From: UBA7672 sp963738625
GTDB taxonomy: Bacteria > Pseudomonadota > Alphaproteobacteria > Caulobacterales > Hyphomonadaceae
Direction: 5' to 3'
Length of the DNA: 64,000 nucleotides
Assembly (NCBI GenBank): GCA_963738625.1
Contig: CAVTXH010000001.1
Location: 124,001 to 188,000, forward strand
Below, one piece after another: positions 34,296 to 43,586 of the stretch (position 1 is its first letter; every line of letters starts with the position of its first letter). The notes under the pieces were generated by a model that worked only from the letters and a program-made list of their open reading frames with translations, was not told the origin of the DNA and did no database searches. Both the position numbers and the translations under genes were made by a program.

Positions 34296-35000
34296 TCAGG
34301 CGCGCCGGATGAAATCCAGAAACACCGGCTCGCAATCGCCGAGACGCTTTTCCTGGTAGCGCGTCGCCACATGGTCGGCGGGCGGCCTGCGCCAGTCATC
34401 GGCGCGTGTCGCCGTCCAGTGGAACCCGCCATCACGCAGAATGTCGGCGAGCGCCCGGCTGGCATAGTCGGCCCAGTCGGTCGCGAACCGAAGCGGCGCG
34501 CCCGGCTTCATCACCCGCGCCAGCTCGGCCACGAAATCGGGCTGGATCAATCGCCGCTTGCGGTGGCGCGTCTTGGGCCATGGGTCGGGAAACAGGATGA
34601 AGGCGCGATCGATGCTCCGGTCCGCCAGCTGTTCGACCAGCTCGCGAGCATCGCCGCGCCGGATGCGCACGTTGCAAAGCCTGCCCTCCTCCACCAGCGT
34701 CAGCAGCTTCGCAACGCCTTCTAGGAAGGGTTCGGCGCCGAGAAAGCCGACATCCGGATGCTTCGCCGCTTGCCCCGCCAGATGCTCGCCGCCGCCGAAC
34801 CCGATTTCCAGCCACGCCTCGCGCGGCGTCGCTGCGGGCTGGCCGCCGAACAGCTCTAGCGGCTGCAGCATCCCCGCCTTACCTTCTGGAATGGAGATTT
34901 CCGGCAAAAGCGTTTCGACTCGCCCCGCCTGCCGCTTCGACAGCGGCTTGCCCGCTGCGCGGCCGTAAAGGCGATGTTTCGGGTGAACCGGCTCCGTCAT
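34296..35000 (-). CDS. trmB: tRNA (guanine-N7-)-methyltransferase
   Basis: 234 aa from the ATG at 35000. SAM-binding EIGFGGGEHL, the conserved FILFPDPWPKTRHRKRRL and the C-terminal TRYQEKR are diagnostic. It forms m7G46 in tRNA. Last gene of the tsaB-to-trmB cluster, but set apart from metK by an 831-bp gap that is unusually long for this neighbour pair. Confidence 0.95.
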   Translation of the reverse strand: MTEPVHPKHRLYGRAAGKPLSKRQAGRVETLLPEISIPEGKAGMLQPLELFGGQPAATPREAWLEIGFGGGEHLAGQAAKHPDVGFLGAEPFLEGVAKLLTLVEEGRLCNVRIRRGDARELVEQLADRSIDRAFILFPDPWPKTRHRKRRLIQPDFVAELARVMKPGAPLRFATDWADYASRALADILRDGGFHWTATRADDWRRPPADHVATRYQEKRLGDCEPVFLDFIRRA

Positions 35001-35416
35001 GCGAAGCGCATGTAGCACGCCACACCCAAGCAGCCACCGCCTTGCGGCGAGTTCACAATACAGCAGTGTTCTGAAGCGCCTCGCGAAAATCTCCCGAGTG
35101 AATCCAGTGCTCTAGAAAAAAGAGTGAGACATCTTCAGGAGAGTTTTCCTACGCCCTCTCGGGCCGGGCGCATAATGCCGGTCATGACCACGGCACACCC
35201 GCGCGCAAACTGGATTAGGACCCCTTCGCTCACCGAGCTTTGGCTCGAGGCGCTGCTGCGTGCGTTTGCGATGCTCTGGTCGAACCTCGCGGACATCGTC
35301 CGGATGCGACCCAGCCGCCCGCTCAGTGATTGGCACACCGAAGCAGCGCCTGCGTCTCTGCCCCAACAGGACCGCGACCCAATCGAGGAGCCCGCCCCCG
35401 GCCCGCCCTCGTCCCG

Positions 35417-35451
<35 letters not shown>

Positions 35452-35618
35452 CGGATGCCGAACCGCCGCTGCAAACGCAAGCAGCCGCGAGACGACCGAA
35501 ATCCTCCCGCCGAGGAGTGAGGCGCACCCGCAGCCCGAGGACGGCCTTGCCGTACATCGCTGTGAGTCATGCTCGGGCCCAACCCGGGCAACTTGTCGGA
35601 AGCGGACTTCAGTCCGCG

Positions 35619-35716
35619 CCTCCCGCGAAGGCGGGAGTCCAGTCCCTAGGGAAAGAAGCGCGCGAATGCGCACGAAATCCCCTCGTGGCTGCTCTGGATT
35701 CCCGCCTGCGCGGGAA
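35619..35716. repeat. REP-like palindromic element
   Basis: The left arm ends GCGGGAGTCCAG and contains the small hairpin CCCGCGAAGGCGGG. The right arm is the inverse, CTGGATTCCCGCCTGCGCGGGAA. The paired 'CCCGCnnnnGCGGG-ATCCAG' arms are the hallmark of the dispersed extragenic palindromes found in many proteobacteria. Confidence 0.65.
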
Positions 35717-35831
35717 ACACGGCCGAGAAAGTTGCGCCTCGCATCGAGGACGGCTGCCTCGGCCTGAGACGAACTCAACCCAACCTCAACCGCTCCGAAG
35801 CGTCAGCTTCCGGAGCCGCTGGCATATGGCT

Positions 35832-37025
35832 CTACGCCAGACCCTTCAGATCCATCACAAGGTCCGTCCTCTCCCACGAGAAGCCGCCATCCTTGTCCGG
35901 TTCGCGGCCGAAATGGCCGTAAGCGGAGGTCCGCGCATAGATCGGCTTGTTGAGCTGAAGGTGCGTGCGAATGCCGCGCGGCCGCAGATCCATCACCTCG
36001 CCGAGGCGCTTCTCGAGCTTGGCGAGATCACACTTCTCCGTGCCGTCGCAGTTGGCGTAAATCGACAGCGGCTCGGGCACGCCGATGGCGTAGCTGAGCT
36101 GGATGGTGCAGCGATCGGCAAGGCCCGCCGCCACCACGTTCTTGGCGAGGTAGCGCGCCGCATAAGCCGCGGAGCGGTCGACCTTGGTCGGGTCCTTGCC
36201 CGAGAACGCGCCGCCGCCATGCGGGGCCGCGCCGCCGTAGGTGTCGACGATGATCTTGCGCCCGGTGAGGCCGCAGTCGCCGTCCGGTCCGCCGATGACG
36301 AACTTGCCGGTTGGGTTGATCCACCATTTGCAGTTCTTGGCGATCGGCAGCACGTCGCCCAGCGCCTGGCGGATATAGGGCTCGACGATCTTGCGGATGT
36401 CGTCGGATGTCTGCTTCGGATCGGTGTGCTGCGTCGAGAGCACGATCGACGTCGCCTCGACCGGCTTGCCGTTGGAATAGCGCACCGTCACCTGGCTCTT
36501 GGCGTCGGGGGCGAGCGTCTTTTCTTTTCCGGAATGCCGCGCGTCGGCGAGCAGCTTCAGGATCTTGTGGCTGAACTGGATCGGCGCCGGCATCAGCTCG
36601 GGCGTCTCGTTCGTCGCATAGCCGAACATGATGCCCTGGTCGCCAGCACCCTCTTCCTTGTTGCCGGACGCATCGACGCCCTGGGCGATGTGTTCGGACT
36701 GGCCATGCAGCAGCACCTGGATGTCGGCGGTCTCCCAGTGGAAACCTTCCTGCGCGTATCCGATGTCCTTGATCGCCATCCGGGCGGAGTGGGCGATGAG
36801 GTCCTTGGTGACATTGTCGGTGCCGCGATACTCGCCCGCGATCACCACCTTGTTGGTGGTCGCCAGCGTCTCGGCGGCGCAGCGGAGCGACCAGACATCA
36901 AGCCCCTGCTCGATGGTCGCGCGGTAGTAGAGGTCCACCACTTCGTCCGAGATGCGGTCACAGACCTTGTCCGGATGGCCTTCGGACACGCTCTCGCTGG
37001 TGAACACAAAATCCGCACGCGCCAC
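35832..37025 (-). CDS. metK: S-adenosylmethionine synthetase
   Basis: 397 aa from a GTG at 37025, preceded by AAGGGAG at 7-nt spacing; the frame runs 21 codons further upstream without support. FTSESVSEGHPDKVCDRISD, GAGDQGIMFGYA, GGPDGDCGLTGRKIIVDTYG and GGAFSGKDPTKVDRSAAY are the ATP/methionine and metal-binding motifs. Two extra Cys (YANCDGTEKCDLAK) sit in a C-terminal loop typical of the alphaproteobacterial form. A long hairpin precedes the gene in the leader. Confidence 0.96.
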   Translation of the reverse strand: MARADFVFTSESVSEGHPDKVCDRISDEVVDLYYRATIEQGLDVWSLRCAAETLATTNKVVIAGEYRGTDNVTKDLIAHSARMAIKDIGYAQEGFHWETADIQVLLHGQSEHIAQGVDASGNKEEGAGDQGIMFGYATNETPELMPAPIQFSHKILKLLADARHSGKEKTLAPDAKSQVTVRYSNGKPVEATSIVLSTQHTDPKQTSDDIRKIVEPYIRQALGDVLPIAKNCKWWINPTGKFVIGGPDGDCGLTGRKIIVDTYGGAAPHGGGAFSGKDPTKVDRSAAYAARYLAKNVVAAGLADRCTIQLSYAIGVPEPLSIYANCDGTEKCDLAKLEKRLGEVMDLRPRGIRTHLQLNKPIYARTSAYGHFGREPDKDGGFSWERTDLVMDLKGLA

Positions 37026-37073
37026 GCCAAATCTCCCTTGCGAGGACCTCGATCGACAAACCGCGATCCGTGT

Positions 37074-37120
37074 AGCCCGGTCAACCATATAAAGAAAGCT
37101 TTATATGAATTGGCCGGGCT
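37074..37120 (-). promoter_or_regulatory. Long hairpin in the metK leader
   Basis: Inner perfect inverted repeat CATATAAAG-AAAG-CTTTATATG (37086-37107), extended by outer arms AGCCCGG/CCGGGCT, giving about 20 paired positions over 47 nt. It lies between the HTH gene stop and the metK GTG and is not followed by a T-run. It could be an operator for the HTH protein, an mRNA stability or processing hairpin, or part of an unrecognised RNA switch. Confidence 0.55.
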
Positions 37121-37131
37121 GTATGCTGGCG

Positions 37132-37602
37132 TCAGCGCCCGCGCTTTTTGGGCTTTTTGGTCGCCGATCGCGCGGAATTCCTGGCAAGTTCCCGCGCCAG
37201 GGCGAGGACGGATTTTCTGTCGTCAACATCAGCGATCGCCCGGTAGGCAATCAGCAGCTCCACGGCATCGGCGTCGCCTCCGGCATCGAACCCCGCCCCC
37301 TCCTCCGCCACGCCGCGCAGGAGCCGGTTGGACGCCTGCGCGCCCTCAAAGAAGTGGGGAATTGTGGTCTCCAAAGCGCCGGCAAGTTCATAGAGCCGCC
37401 CCGCGGATATACGGTTCGTTCCGCCTTCGTATTTCTGCAGCTGCTGAAAGGTTATTCCGAGCTTTTCGGCCAGCGCTTCCTGCGACATGTCGAGCTCGGT
37501 CCTGCGCAACCGGACGCGCTTGCCGACATGCTTGTCGATGGTCGTCGGTAGCTTGCTGTCCACCTTGCCTTGCCCCGAAAGCGTAGCGCACCGCGCATAC
37601 AT
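37132..37602 (-). CDS. XRE-family helix-turn-helix regulator
   Basis: 156 aa if started at ATG 37602; GTG 37563 is a shorter choice, and neither has a strong ribosome-binding site. HTH at about residues 20-70: GKRVRLRRTELDMSQEALAE, then KLGITFQQLQKYEGGTNRIS. The C-terminus (ALARELARNSARSATKKPKKRGR) is basic. The gene lies between lnt and metK, a conserved position in Alphaproteobacteria, which suggests a housekeeping role, perhaps control of metK through the hairpin at 37074-37120. Confidence 0.88.
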   Translation of the reverse strand: MYARCATLSGQGKVDSKLPTTIDKHVGKRVRLRRTELDMSQEALAEKLGITFQQLQKYEGGTNRISAGRLYELAGALETTIPHFFEGAQASNRLLRGVAEEGAGFDAGGDADAVELLIAYRAIADVDDRKSVLALARELARNSARSATKKPKKRGR

Positions 37603-37625
37603 CCCTACGTTGCAAAGGAATACGA

Positions 37626-39296
37626 TCAGCGGCGCGGCAGCACTAACAACCCAAGGTTGAGCGAAAGCAGAATGATCCAGAACATCCCATCGCGCCACCG
37701 GCCGTAAGGCGTGGGTTCCGCAGCGGGCGGGATCGGAGCATCCAGAATGCTCGCCTTCCAGCCTCCCGGATCCGGGCCGTAGATGGCCGGATCGGGTACG
37801 TGGCCGCGCGCGGTCCAGCGGCCATAGGCGTCGATCATGCCCGTCAGCCCGCCCGCCGCGACACGCGCCATCGGCAAGCCCTCCTCGATGGTGCGGTAAC
37901 GCGCCTGCGCGGCGTGCTGGTGCGGACCGGACAGATTGCCGAACCAGCTGTCGTTCGAAATGTTGATCAGCCAGCGCGGCCGGTCGTGGCCGGAAGGTGA
38001 AAGACCGGGGAAGATGCCCTCATAGCAGATCAGCGGGCCGAACTCTGGAACGCCCAGCACACGAATGCTGGCTGGTTTCGGTCCGGCATCGAATCCGCCA
38101 GGGGCAAGGTTTTGCAGCGTCTTGAGGCCGACGACATTCAGTGCATCTGCAAACGGCATGAACTCGCCGAAAGGCACGAGCATATGCTTGTCGTAGAGCG
38201 CCAGCGGGCCGCGCGTGGCGCTGTCTCCGCTGATGACGCCCAGACTATTGAAGGCTTTCTCCTCGCCGGTCCCGGGATTCTCCCGCCGCGCCAGGCCAAC
38301 GATCAACCGTCGTCCGCCGATCGCCTCGGTGATGACATCGAGCGCCTCCGGCCATTCGAACAGGTAGTAAGGAAGCGCGCCTTCGGGCCACACGACTATC
38401 GAAGGCGTGTCCGGCGTATCGGGACCTGTGAGGTCGCGAAAGCGCAGCACGATCTTCTCGGCAACTCCATCCCTGTACTTCTCGCGCTGCGGCACGCCGG
38501 CCTCGACGAGACGGACAACGGGACCGTCAGGCTGGTCGGGGATCGTACCGAGGCGGCGGGCGCCCCAGCCCCAGATGGCGCCGAAGACAATTGCTGCGAC
38601 GATGATCGGCGCTGCGCGCGAGCCTGTAGTTCCGCGCGCGCGCGCATCAGCCAAGGTTGCGGGCGACGCCAGTGCAATGACTGTTAGGGTCGAGAGACCA
38701 TATATTCCCCAGATCGAGGCCGACTGCGACACCGCCTCGCCCGGCGTCCATACCATGCCGGGCAGGTTCCATGGCAAACCGCCGAGGCCGAACAAAGATC
38801 CCCTGAACCATTCGCCCAACATGAAAGCGACGGAGAAAATCACGAGACGCGCCGGCCCCGCGCACCAGAAGCGGAAGCCGATGCCGACGAAAGCCGCTAG
38901 CAGCAGGCCGAGGCCGCCAGGCAGCGCAATCAGCGGCATCCAGATAAACAGGATGTGGGCGCCCGGATCGACCAGGAAAGCCGCCGCGATCCAGTGCATG
39001 CCGACGAGATAGTAGGTGAAGCCAAACGCTGTGACGCGCCAGAACGCGGCGCGATTGGGCCGGGGCGCGAGCTTGGCCGAATCGAGACTCCAGATCAGGC
39101 CAGTAAGCGCCACCGCGAAAGCGGGCCAGAAGAAGACCGGCGGGAAACCTAGATTGGCGATGGCGCCCAGCGCCGCTGCAAGCGCTAACGCGCGCGGGCC
39201 CTGCTGGCCTGCGATCCACAGATAGATCGGCGCAAGAAAATTCCCGCGCATGGCTGGCTGGTCCCCAGAGGGCGTGGGCGTTCGGGTATCGTTCAT
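37626..39296 (-). CDS. lnt: Apolipoprotein N-acyltransferase
   Basis: 556 aa. About six N-terminal and one C-terminal membrane helices surround a periplasmic nitrilase-like domain. Catalytic triad E305 (VVWPEGALP), K370 (YDKHMLVPFGE) and C424 (ICYEGIFP) by my count. It adds the third acyl chain to lipoproteins, several of which are encoded in this window. Confidence 0.95.
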   Translation of the reverse strand: MNDTRTPTPSGDQPAMRGNFLAPIYLWIAGQQGPRALALAAALGAIANLGFPPVFFWPAFAVALTGLIWSLDSAKLAPRPNRAAFWRVTAFGFTYYLVGMHWIAAAFLVDPGAHILFIWMPLIALPGGLGLLLAAFVGIGFRFWCAGPARLVIFSVAFMLGEWFRGSLFGLGGLPWNLPGMVWTPGEAVSQSASIWGIYGLSTLTVIALASPATLADARARGTTGSRAAPIIVAAIVFGAIWGWGARRLGTIPDQPDGPVVRLVEAGVPQREKYRDGVAEKIVLRFRDLTGPDTPDTPSIVVWPEGALPYYLFEWPEALDVITEAIGGRRLIVGLARRENPGTGEEKAFNSLGVISGDSATRGPLALYDKHMLVPFGEFMPFADALNVVGLKTLQNLAPGGFDAGPKPASIRVLGVPEFGPLICYEGIFPGLSPSGHDRPRWLINISNDSWFGNLSGPHQHAAQARYRTIEEGLPMARVAAGGLTGMIDAYGRWTARGHVPDPAIYGPDPGGWKASILDAPIPPAAEPTPYGRWRDGMFWIILLSLNLGLLVLPRR

Positions 39297-39317
39297 CGCC
39301 CCTCCCGGGCAGCCCTG

Positions 39318-40184
39318 TTATGGCTCTGCTCGGTCTACAGCGACGCTCTTGCCCTCTGCAAGCACGAGCGGCTGTGGCTTCGGCGCGCGCAAGCGAACAC
39401 GAATTACCCTGCGCGGGTCTGCGGCAATCACCTCGATCGTTGGCCCGCGCGGATGATCGATCGATTCGCCCGCGGCCAGCACCCGCCCGGCAATTGCCGC
39501 GACAAGGCCGCCGATCGTGTCGACCTCCGCCTCGAAATCCTCGACCGTCAGCGGCAGGCCGGTTTCACGTTCGGCGTCGGCGACAGTGGCAAGGCCATCG
39601 ATCTCCCAAAGATTGCGGCCGCGCCGCATCACCAACGGTCTTGCATCGTCGTGCTCGTCCTCGATGTCGCCGACAATCTGCTCAACCAAGTCCTCGAGAC
39701 ACACCATGCCGCCGGTGCCGCCATACTCATCAACCACCAGGGCGATATGGATTCGGCTCGCCTGCATCTGAACCAGCAGGTCCGGCAGCCGCGTCGATTC
39801 CGGAACGAACATGATGTCGCGCACAAGCCGCTCTAGAGGGCGCGAGGCGAGCGTATCAGGCGTCCACCCGGCTCGCACGACTTCGGCGACGACGTCCTTG
39901 ATGTGAACGAAGCCCAGGGGCTCGTCGATCGAGTCGCGATAGACCGGCATGCGCGAGTGGGCTTCGACAGCGAAAAGATTCAGCACATCGCCCAGCGTCG
40001 ATGAGACATCTACCGCCGCGATATCAACACGCGAGGTCATCACGTCGCGCACGCTCGCCGTTTCGAACAGCTTGACTCGCGAGCGGATCGCGCTGGGCGA
40101 TGCCGACTGATGCGGCTGGTCCTGCGCCAGACTCGCCGCGCCGCCTCCGGCGATCAGCTTCGCGAGACGTTCCCGGAGCGACAT
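39318..40184 (-). CDS. corC: CBS-domain protein, CorC/TlyC (hemolysin-like) family
   Basis: 288 aa, soluble. Two CBS motifs lie at about residues 45-165 (DVMTSRVDIAAVDVSSTLGD, RMPVYRDSIDEPLGFVHIKD, HIALVVDEYGGTGGMVCLED). A C-terminal CorC transporter-associated domain follows (EIDGLATVADAERETGLPL). Role in Mg/Co handling or envelope homeostasis; the N-terminal membrane DUF21 domain of larger relatives is absent. Directly downstream of ybeY. Confidence 0.9.
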   Translation of the reverse strand: MSLRERLAKLIAGGGAASLAQDQPHQSASPSAIRSRVKLFETASVRDVMTSRVDIAAVDVSSTLGDVLNLFAVEAHSRMPVYRDSIDEPLGFVHIKDVVAEVVRAGWTPDTLASRPLERLVRDIMFVPESTRLPDLLVQMQASRIHIALVVDEYGGTGGMVCLEDLVEQIVGDIEDEHDDARPLVMRRGRNLWEIDGLATVADAERETGLPLTVEDFEAEVDTIGGLVAAIAGRVLAAGESIDHPRGPTIEVIAADPRRVIRVRLRAPKPQPLVLAEGKSVAVDRAEP

Positions 40185-40216
40185 GCGCTGTGGAGGGCCC
40201 CCTCATTCGGCATGGC

Positions 40217-40726
40217 TCAGCCCCTCCCTTCGCCGGCATAAGGGCCGCTTGCGTAGGGGTCTGGCCAGCCGAGGCCGGCCAGGATTCTTGCTTCGAGGGG
40301 TTCCATTACGGCCGCATCCTTGGGCTCGATGTGATCATAGCCGACAAGATGCAGGAAGCCGTGAATCAGCAGGTGGCTGACATGGGCCTCAAACGGCCGG
40401 TTCATCGTTTGCGCGTCGCGCAGAGCGGTCTCGTAGCTCAGCGCGATGTCACCGAGCTGCCTTGGCTGGCCGGGCATTTCGGGACCACCCGAAGGGAAAG
40501 ACAGGACGTCGGTAGGCTTGTCGAGCTGGCGCCATTGCCGGTTGAGAGCCCGCATCTCCGAATCGGCCGTCATCAGCACCGAGATCTCGCCGGCTTCTTT
40601 CACGACCATCGCGGCATGGCCGAGCGTCTGCGCCGCCAGCGCATCGACATCGCCAAGTGCGTCCCACCGCCGATCGGCGATACGCAGGTCGATGACCAGG
40701 GATTCGGTTGCCGCAGGATTTCTCAC
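40217..40726 (-). CDS. ybeY: Endoribonuclease YbeY (16S rRNA maturation)
   Basis: 169 aa. Zinc motif LIHGFLHLVGYDH (HGxLHLxGYDH) near residue 120 and the conserved RQWRQLDKPTDVLSFP. Acts in 16S rRNA 3'-end processing and 70S quality control. Its start overlaps phoH by 4 bp. Confidence 0.95.
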   Translation of the reverse strand: MRNPAATESLVIDLRIADRRWDALGDVDALAAQTLGHAAMVVKEAGEISVLMTADSEMRALNRQWRQLDKPTDVLSFPSGGPEMPGQPRQLGDIALSYETALRDAQTMNRPFEAHVSHLLIHGFLHLVGYDHIEPKDAAVMEPLEARILAGLGWPDPYASGPYAGEGRG

Positions 40727-41718
40727 TTCTTCGCGGCGCCGCGAGAGGCGTCCCGATCATATGCGTCGATGATGCGACCGACGAGTTCGTGGCGCACAAC
40801 GTCCGCCGGAGTGAGCTGTTCCAACGCCACGCCCTTCACACCCTTGAGAATGCTCATGGCATGCGCAAGACCTGAGCGCGTCTTATGCGGCAGGTCAGTC
40901 TGCGAGGGGTCGCCAGTAACGATCATGCGCGAGCCCTTGCCGAGGCGCGTCAGCACCATCTTCATCTGCGGCACAGTGGCGTTCTGCGCCTCGTCGATTA
41001 TCACAAAGGCGTTCTTCAGCGTGCGGCCTCGCATGAAAGCAAGCGGCGCCACCTCGATCTCTTTCCGCTCCTTGCGGCGGTCGACTTCTGGCGCGCCGAG
41101 GCATTCGTTCAGCGCATCCCAGATCGGCAGCATGTAGGGGTCGACTTTTTCTTCCAGAGCCCCCGGCAGGAAGCCGAGCTTCTCGCCAGCTTCGACGGCG
41201 GGCCGCGCCACGATAAGCCGCTCGCGCTTGCCGGCTTTCAGCTCGGCGGCGCCGGCCGCGACCGCAAGAAATGTCTTGCCGGTGCCGGCGGGACCTACGC
41301 CGAAGATCAGGCCCAGATCATCACGCCGCAGTTTTTCAAGATAGGAACGCTGACCAGGCGTCTGCGCCATCACCGGCTTGCGCAATCCCATGATCACCTC
41401 GCCGGAGGCGCCCGCAAGGCCGTGCGACTGGGTCAACCGAATTGCGGCTTCGAGTTCAGCGCCGGTTGCCTCCGCGCCGTGCGCGATGCGGTCAGCGAAT
41501 GCCTGCAGCACATCGGCCCCCTTGCGCGCGCCTTCGCCATTGCCGGTGACGACGATCTCGCCGCCCTGGCTCTCAGCGCGCACGTCGTCATCCGCGAAGG
41601 CCTGCTCCACATACTGAAGATGCGAATGCGCGGGGCCGCAAATATCGCGCAGCAGGGCTGGGCTGGCGATGGGTATCACGAAGCGATTGGTGCGGGTCTG
41701 TCTCGGCTTCGCGCTCAC
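40723..41718 (-). CDS. phoH: PhoH-like ATPase
   Basis: 331 aa. An N-terminal KH-like region precedes the ATPase core, with Walker A GVGPAGTGKTFLAVAAG, Walker B AFVIIDEAQNATVPQMK and the sensor TGDPSQTDLP. A cytoplasmic, RNA-linked ATPase usually paired with YbeY. Overlaps miaB (41715-41718) and ybeY by 4 bp each. Confidence 0.94.
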   Translation of the reverse strand: MSAKPRQTRTNRFVIPIASPALLRDICGPAHSHLQYVEQAFADDDVRAESQGGEIVVTGNGEGARKGADVLQAFADRIAHGAEATGAELEAAIRLTQSHGLAGASGEVIMGLRKPVMAQTPGQRSYLEKLRRDDLGLIFGVGPAGTGKTFLAVAAGAAELKAGKRERLIVARPAVEAGEKLGFLPGALEEKVDPYMLPIWDALNECLGAPEVDRRKERKEIEVAPLAFMRGRTLKNAFVIIDEAQNATVPQMKMVLTRLGKGSRMIVTGDPSQTDLPHKTRSGLAHAMSILKGVKGVALEQLTPADVVRHELVGRIIDAYDRDASRGAAKK

Positions 41719-43115
41719 GCGGAAACCTCGATCCTGGCCGCGGCCTCAACGAGGCGGCCGCTGAGGCTCGTCATGGTGGCGCCGGCAATTTCGACCTCGG
41801 CCATGCGGCCGATCAGGTGTCCGCCGCCGGCCACGTGCACGGGCTGCATGTAGGGCGAATAGCCCAACGCTTGACCGGCAAGCTTGCCTTCGCGCGTGAA
41901 CAACACGTCAAGCTTGCGCCCCACGCTCGCCCGATTGAACGCCTCCGCCTGATCGTGCAGCAGGCGTTGCAAGCGAGCCAGCCGCTCCTCTTTCACCTGC
42001 TCGTCGACCTGCAGGCTCATGCCTGCCGCCGGCGTGCCGGGACGCGGCGAATATTTGAACGAGTAGGCCTGCGCGAACTCGACGCTGCGAGCGAGCGCAA
42101 GCGTATCCTCGAAATCCCTCTCGCTCTCGCCCGGGAAGCCGACAATGAAGTCGGACGCCATGGCTATGTCTGGCCGCGCGGCGCGCACCTTCTCGACAAT
42201 GCGGAGATAGTCCTCCGCTGTGTGCTGACGGTTCATGGCCTTCAGGACGCGATCCGACCCCGACTGCACAGGCAAGTGCAGGAAGGGCGCGAGCACTTCG
42301 ACCTCGGCATGCGCTTCGATCAGATCATCGCTCATGTCGCGCGGATGGGATGTCGTATAGCGGATGCGCTCGATGCCGCCAACTTTCGCGACATGGCGGA
42401 TGAGATTGCCCAGCCGCCACTCGCCTCCCCCCGCATCCTGCGAAGGCGCCAGGCCGTGCCAGGCGTTCACATTCTGGCCGATAAGAACGATTTCCCGGAC
42501 GCTCTGGCGCGCCAGCTCGCGAGCCTCGCTGACGATGGCGTCGACGCCGCGAGAGAATTCGGCGCCGCGCGTGTAAGGCACTACGCAGAACGTGCAGAAC
42601 TTGTCACAACCTTCCTGAACCGACAGGAAGGCGGAGGGGCCGTCCACCTGCCGGGCGCGAGGCAAAGCATCGAACTTTTCTTCGGCGGCGAAATCGGTCT
42701 CGAGAATGTCGCCTGTCTTGCGCGCCATGCGCGCGATCATCTCCGGCAGGCGATGATAGGACTGAGGGCCGACGACGAGATCGACCGCGGGCTGACGGCG
42801 CAGGATCTCCTCGCCCTCCGCCTGCGCAACGCAGCCGGCGACGGCGATGCGCAGCCTGCCGCCACTTTCCTGCTTCACTTGTTTCAGTCGACCGAGTTCG
42901 GAAAAGACCTTCTCCGTCGCCTTCTCGCGAATGTGGCAGGTGTTGAGCACAACGAGGTCTGCGGCGTCGAGCGTATCGACGGGCGCGTAGCCCAACGGCT
43001 TCAGCACGTCCTTCATCCGTTCGGAATCGTAGACGTTCATCTGGCAGCCATAGGTCTTGATGAAGAGGCCTTTTGTTCCTGGCTGAACCTGAGGCTTCCG
43101 GGGCGTTTCACCCAT
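41715..43115 (-). CDS. miaB: tRNA-2-methylthio-N6-dimethylallyladenosine synthase
   Basis: 466 aa. UPF0004 domain with GCQMNVYDSERM, LNTCHIREKA and AGCVAQAEG (three Cys for one Fe-S cluster); radical-SAM motif GCDKFCTFCVVPYTRG; C-terminal TRAM domain. Methylthiolates A37 of tRNA. Overlaps phoH and lies 6 bp downstream of fur. Confidence 0.96.
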   Translation of the reverse strand: MGETPRKPQVQPGTKGLFIKTYGCQMNVYDSERMKDVLKPLGYAPVDTLDAADLVVLNTCHIREKATEKVFSELGRLKQVKQESGGRLRIAVAGCVAQAEGEEILRRQPAVDLVVGPQSYHRLPEMIARMARKTGDILETDFAAEEKFDALPRARQVDGPSAFLSVQEGCDKFCTFCVVPYTRGAEFSRGVDAIVSEARELARQSVREIVLIGQNVNAWHGLAPSQDAGGGEWRLGNLIRHVAKVGGIERIRYTTSHPRDMSDDLIEAHAEVEVLAPFLHLPVQSGSDRVLKAMNRQHTAEDYLRIVEKVRAARPDIAMASDFIVGFPGESERDFEDTLALARSVEFAQAYSFKYSPRPGTPAAGMSLQVDEQVKEERLARLQRLLHDQAEAFNRASVGRKLDVLFTREGKLAGQALGYSPYMQPVHVAGGGHLIGRMAEVEIAGATMTSLSGRLVEAAARIEVSA

Positions 43116-43120
43116 GCCGG

Positions 43121-43531
43121 CTACTTCTTGTCCTCGGAAAGCGGCACGCCATACAGCTCGAGCCGGTGGTCAACCAGCCGATAGCCTAGCTTGCGTGCGA
43201 TCTCGATCTGCAGCTTCTCGATCTCTTCGGACTTGAATTCCACCACCTTGCCCGTCTTTGCATCGATCAGATGATCGTGGTGCTCTTCGGGGGATTCCTC
43301 ATAGCGCGAGCGTCCGTCGCGGAAGTCGTGCCGCTCGATAATACCGGAGTCCTCGAACAGCTTCACCGTGCGGTAGACAGTCGCCAGCGAGATGTTCGAA
43401 TCGATAGCGGCTGCCCGGCGATGAAGCTCTTCGGCGTCGGGGTGATCATGGGCGGTCGACAGCACGCGCGCGATTACGCGTCGCTGCTCGGTCATCCGCA
43501 GACCCTTCTCGACGCACTTCTGCTCGATCAT
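43121..43531 (-). CDS. fur: Ferric uptake regulator
   Basis: 136 aa from the ATG at 43531, preceded by GGAGG at 8 nt; 71 extra open codons upstream are rejected. Winged helix about residues 10-80 (LRMTEQRRVIARVLS, NISLATVYRTVKLFEDSGII), metal ligands in SPEEHHDHLIDAKTGKVVEF. The C-terminal Cys pairs of some Fur proteins are absent, as is normal in this group. A likely target, the siderophore receptor, is at 27994-30333. Confidence 0.95.
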   Translation of the reverse strand: MIEQKCVEKGLRMTEQRRVIARVLSTAHDHPDAEELHRRAAAIDSNISLATVYRTVKLFEDSGIIERHDFRDGRSRYEESPEEHHDHLIDAKTGKVVEFKSEEIEKLQIEIARKLGYRLVDHRLELYGVPLSEDKK

Positions 43532-43586
43532 CGGACATCCTCCGTGGAGCGCTCCCGCCGGTCGGGACGCCGGGGACATATGCGGG

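Noticed and set aside
37026..37131. SAM riboswitch in the metK leader
   Set aside because: I looked for SAM-II and SAM/SAH type conserved strings and found none; only a hairpin is visible.
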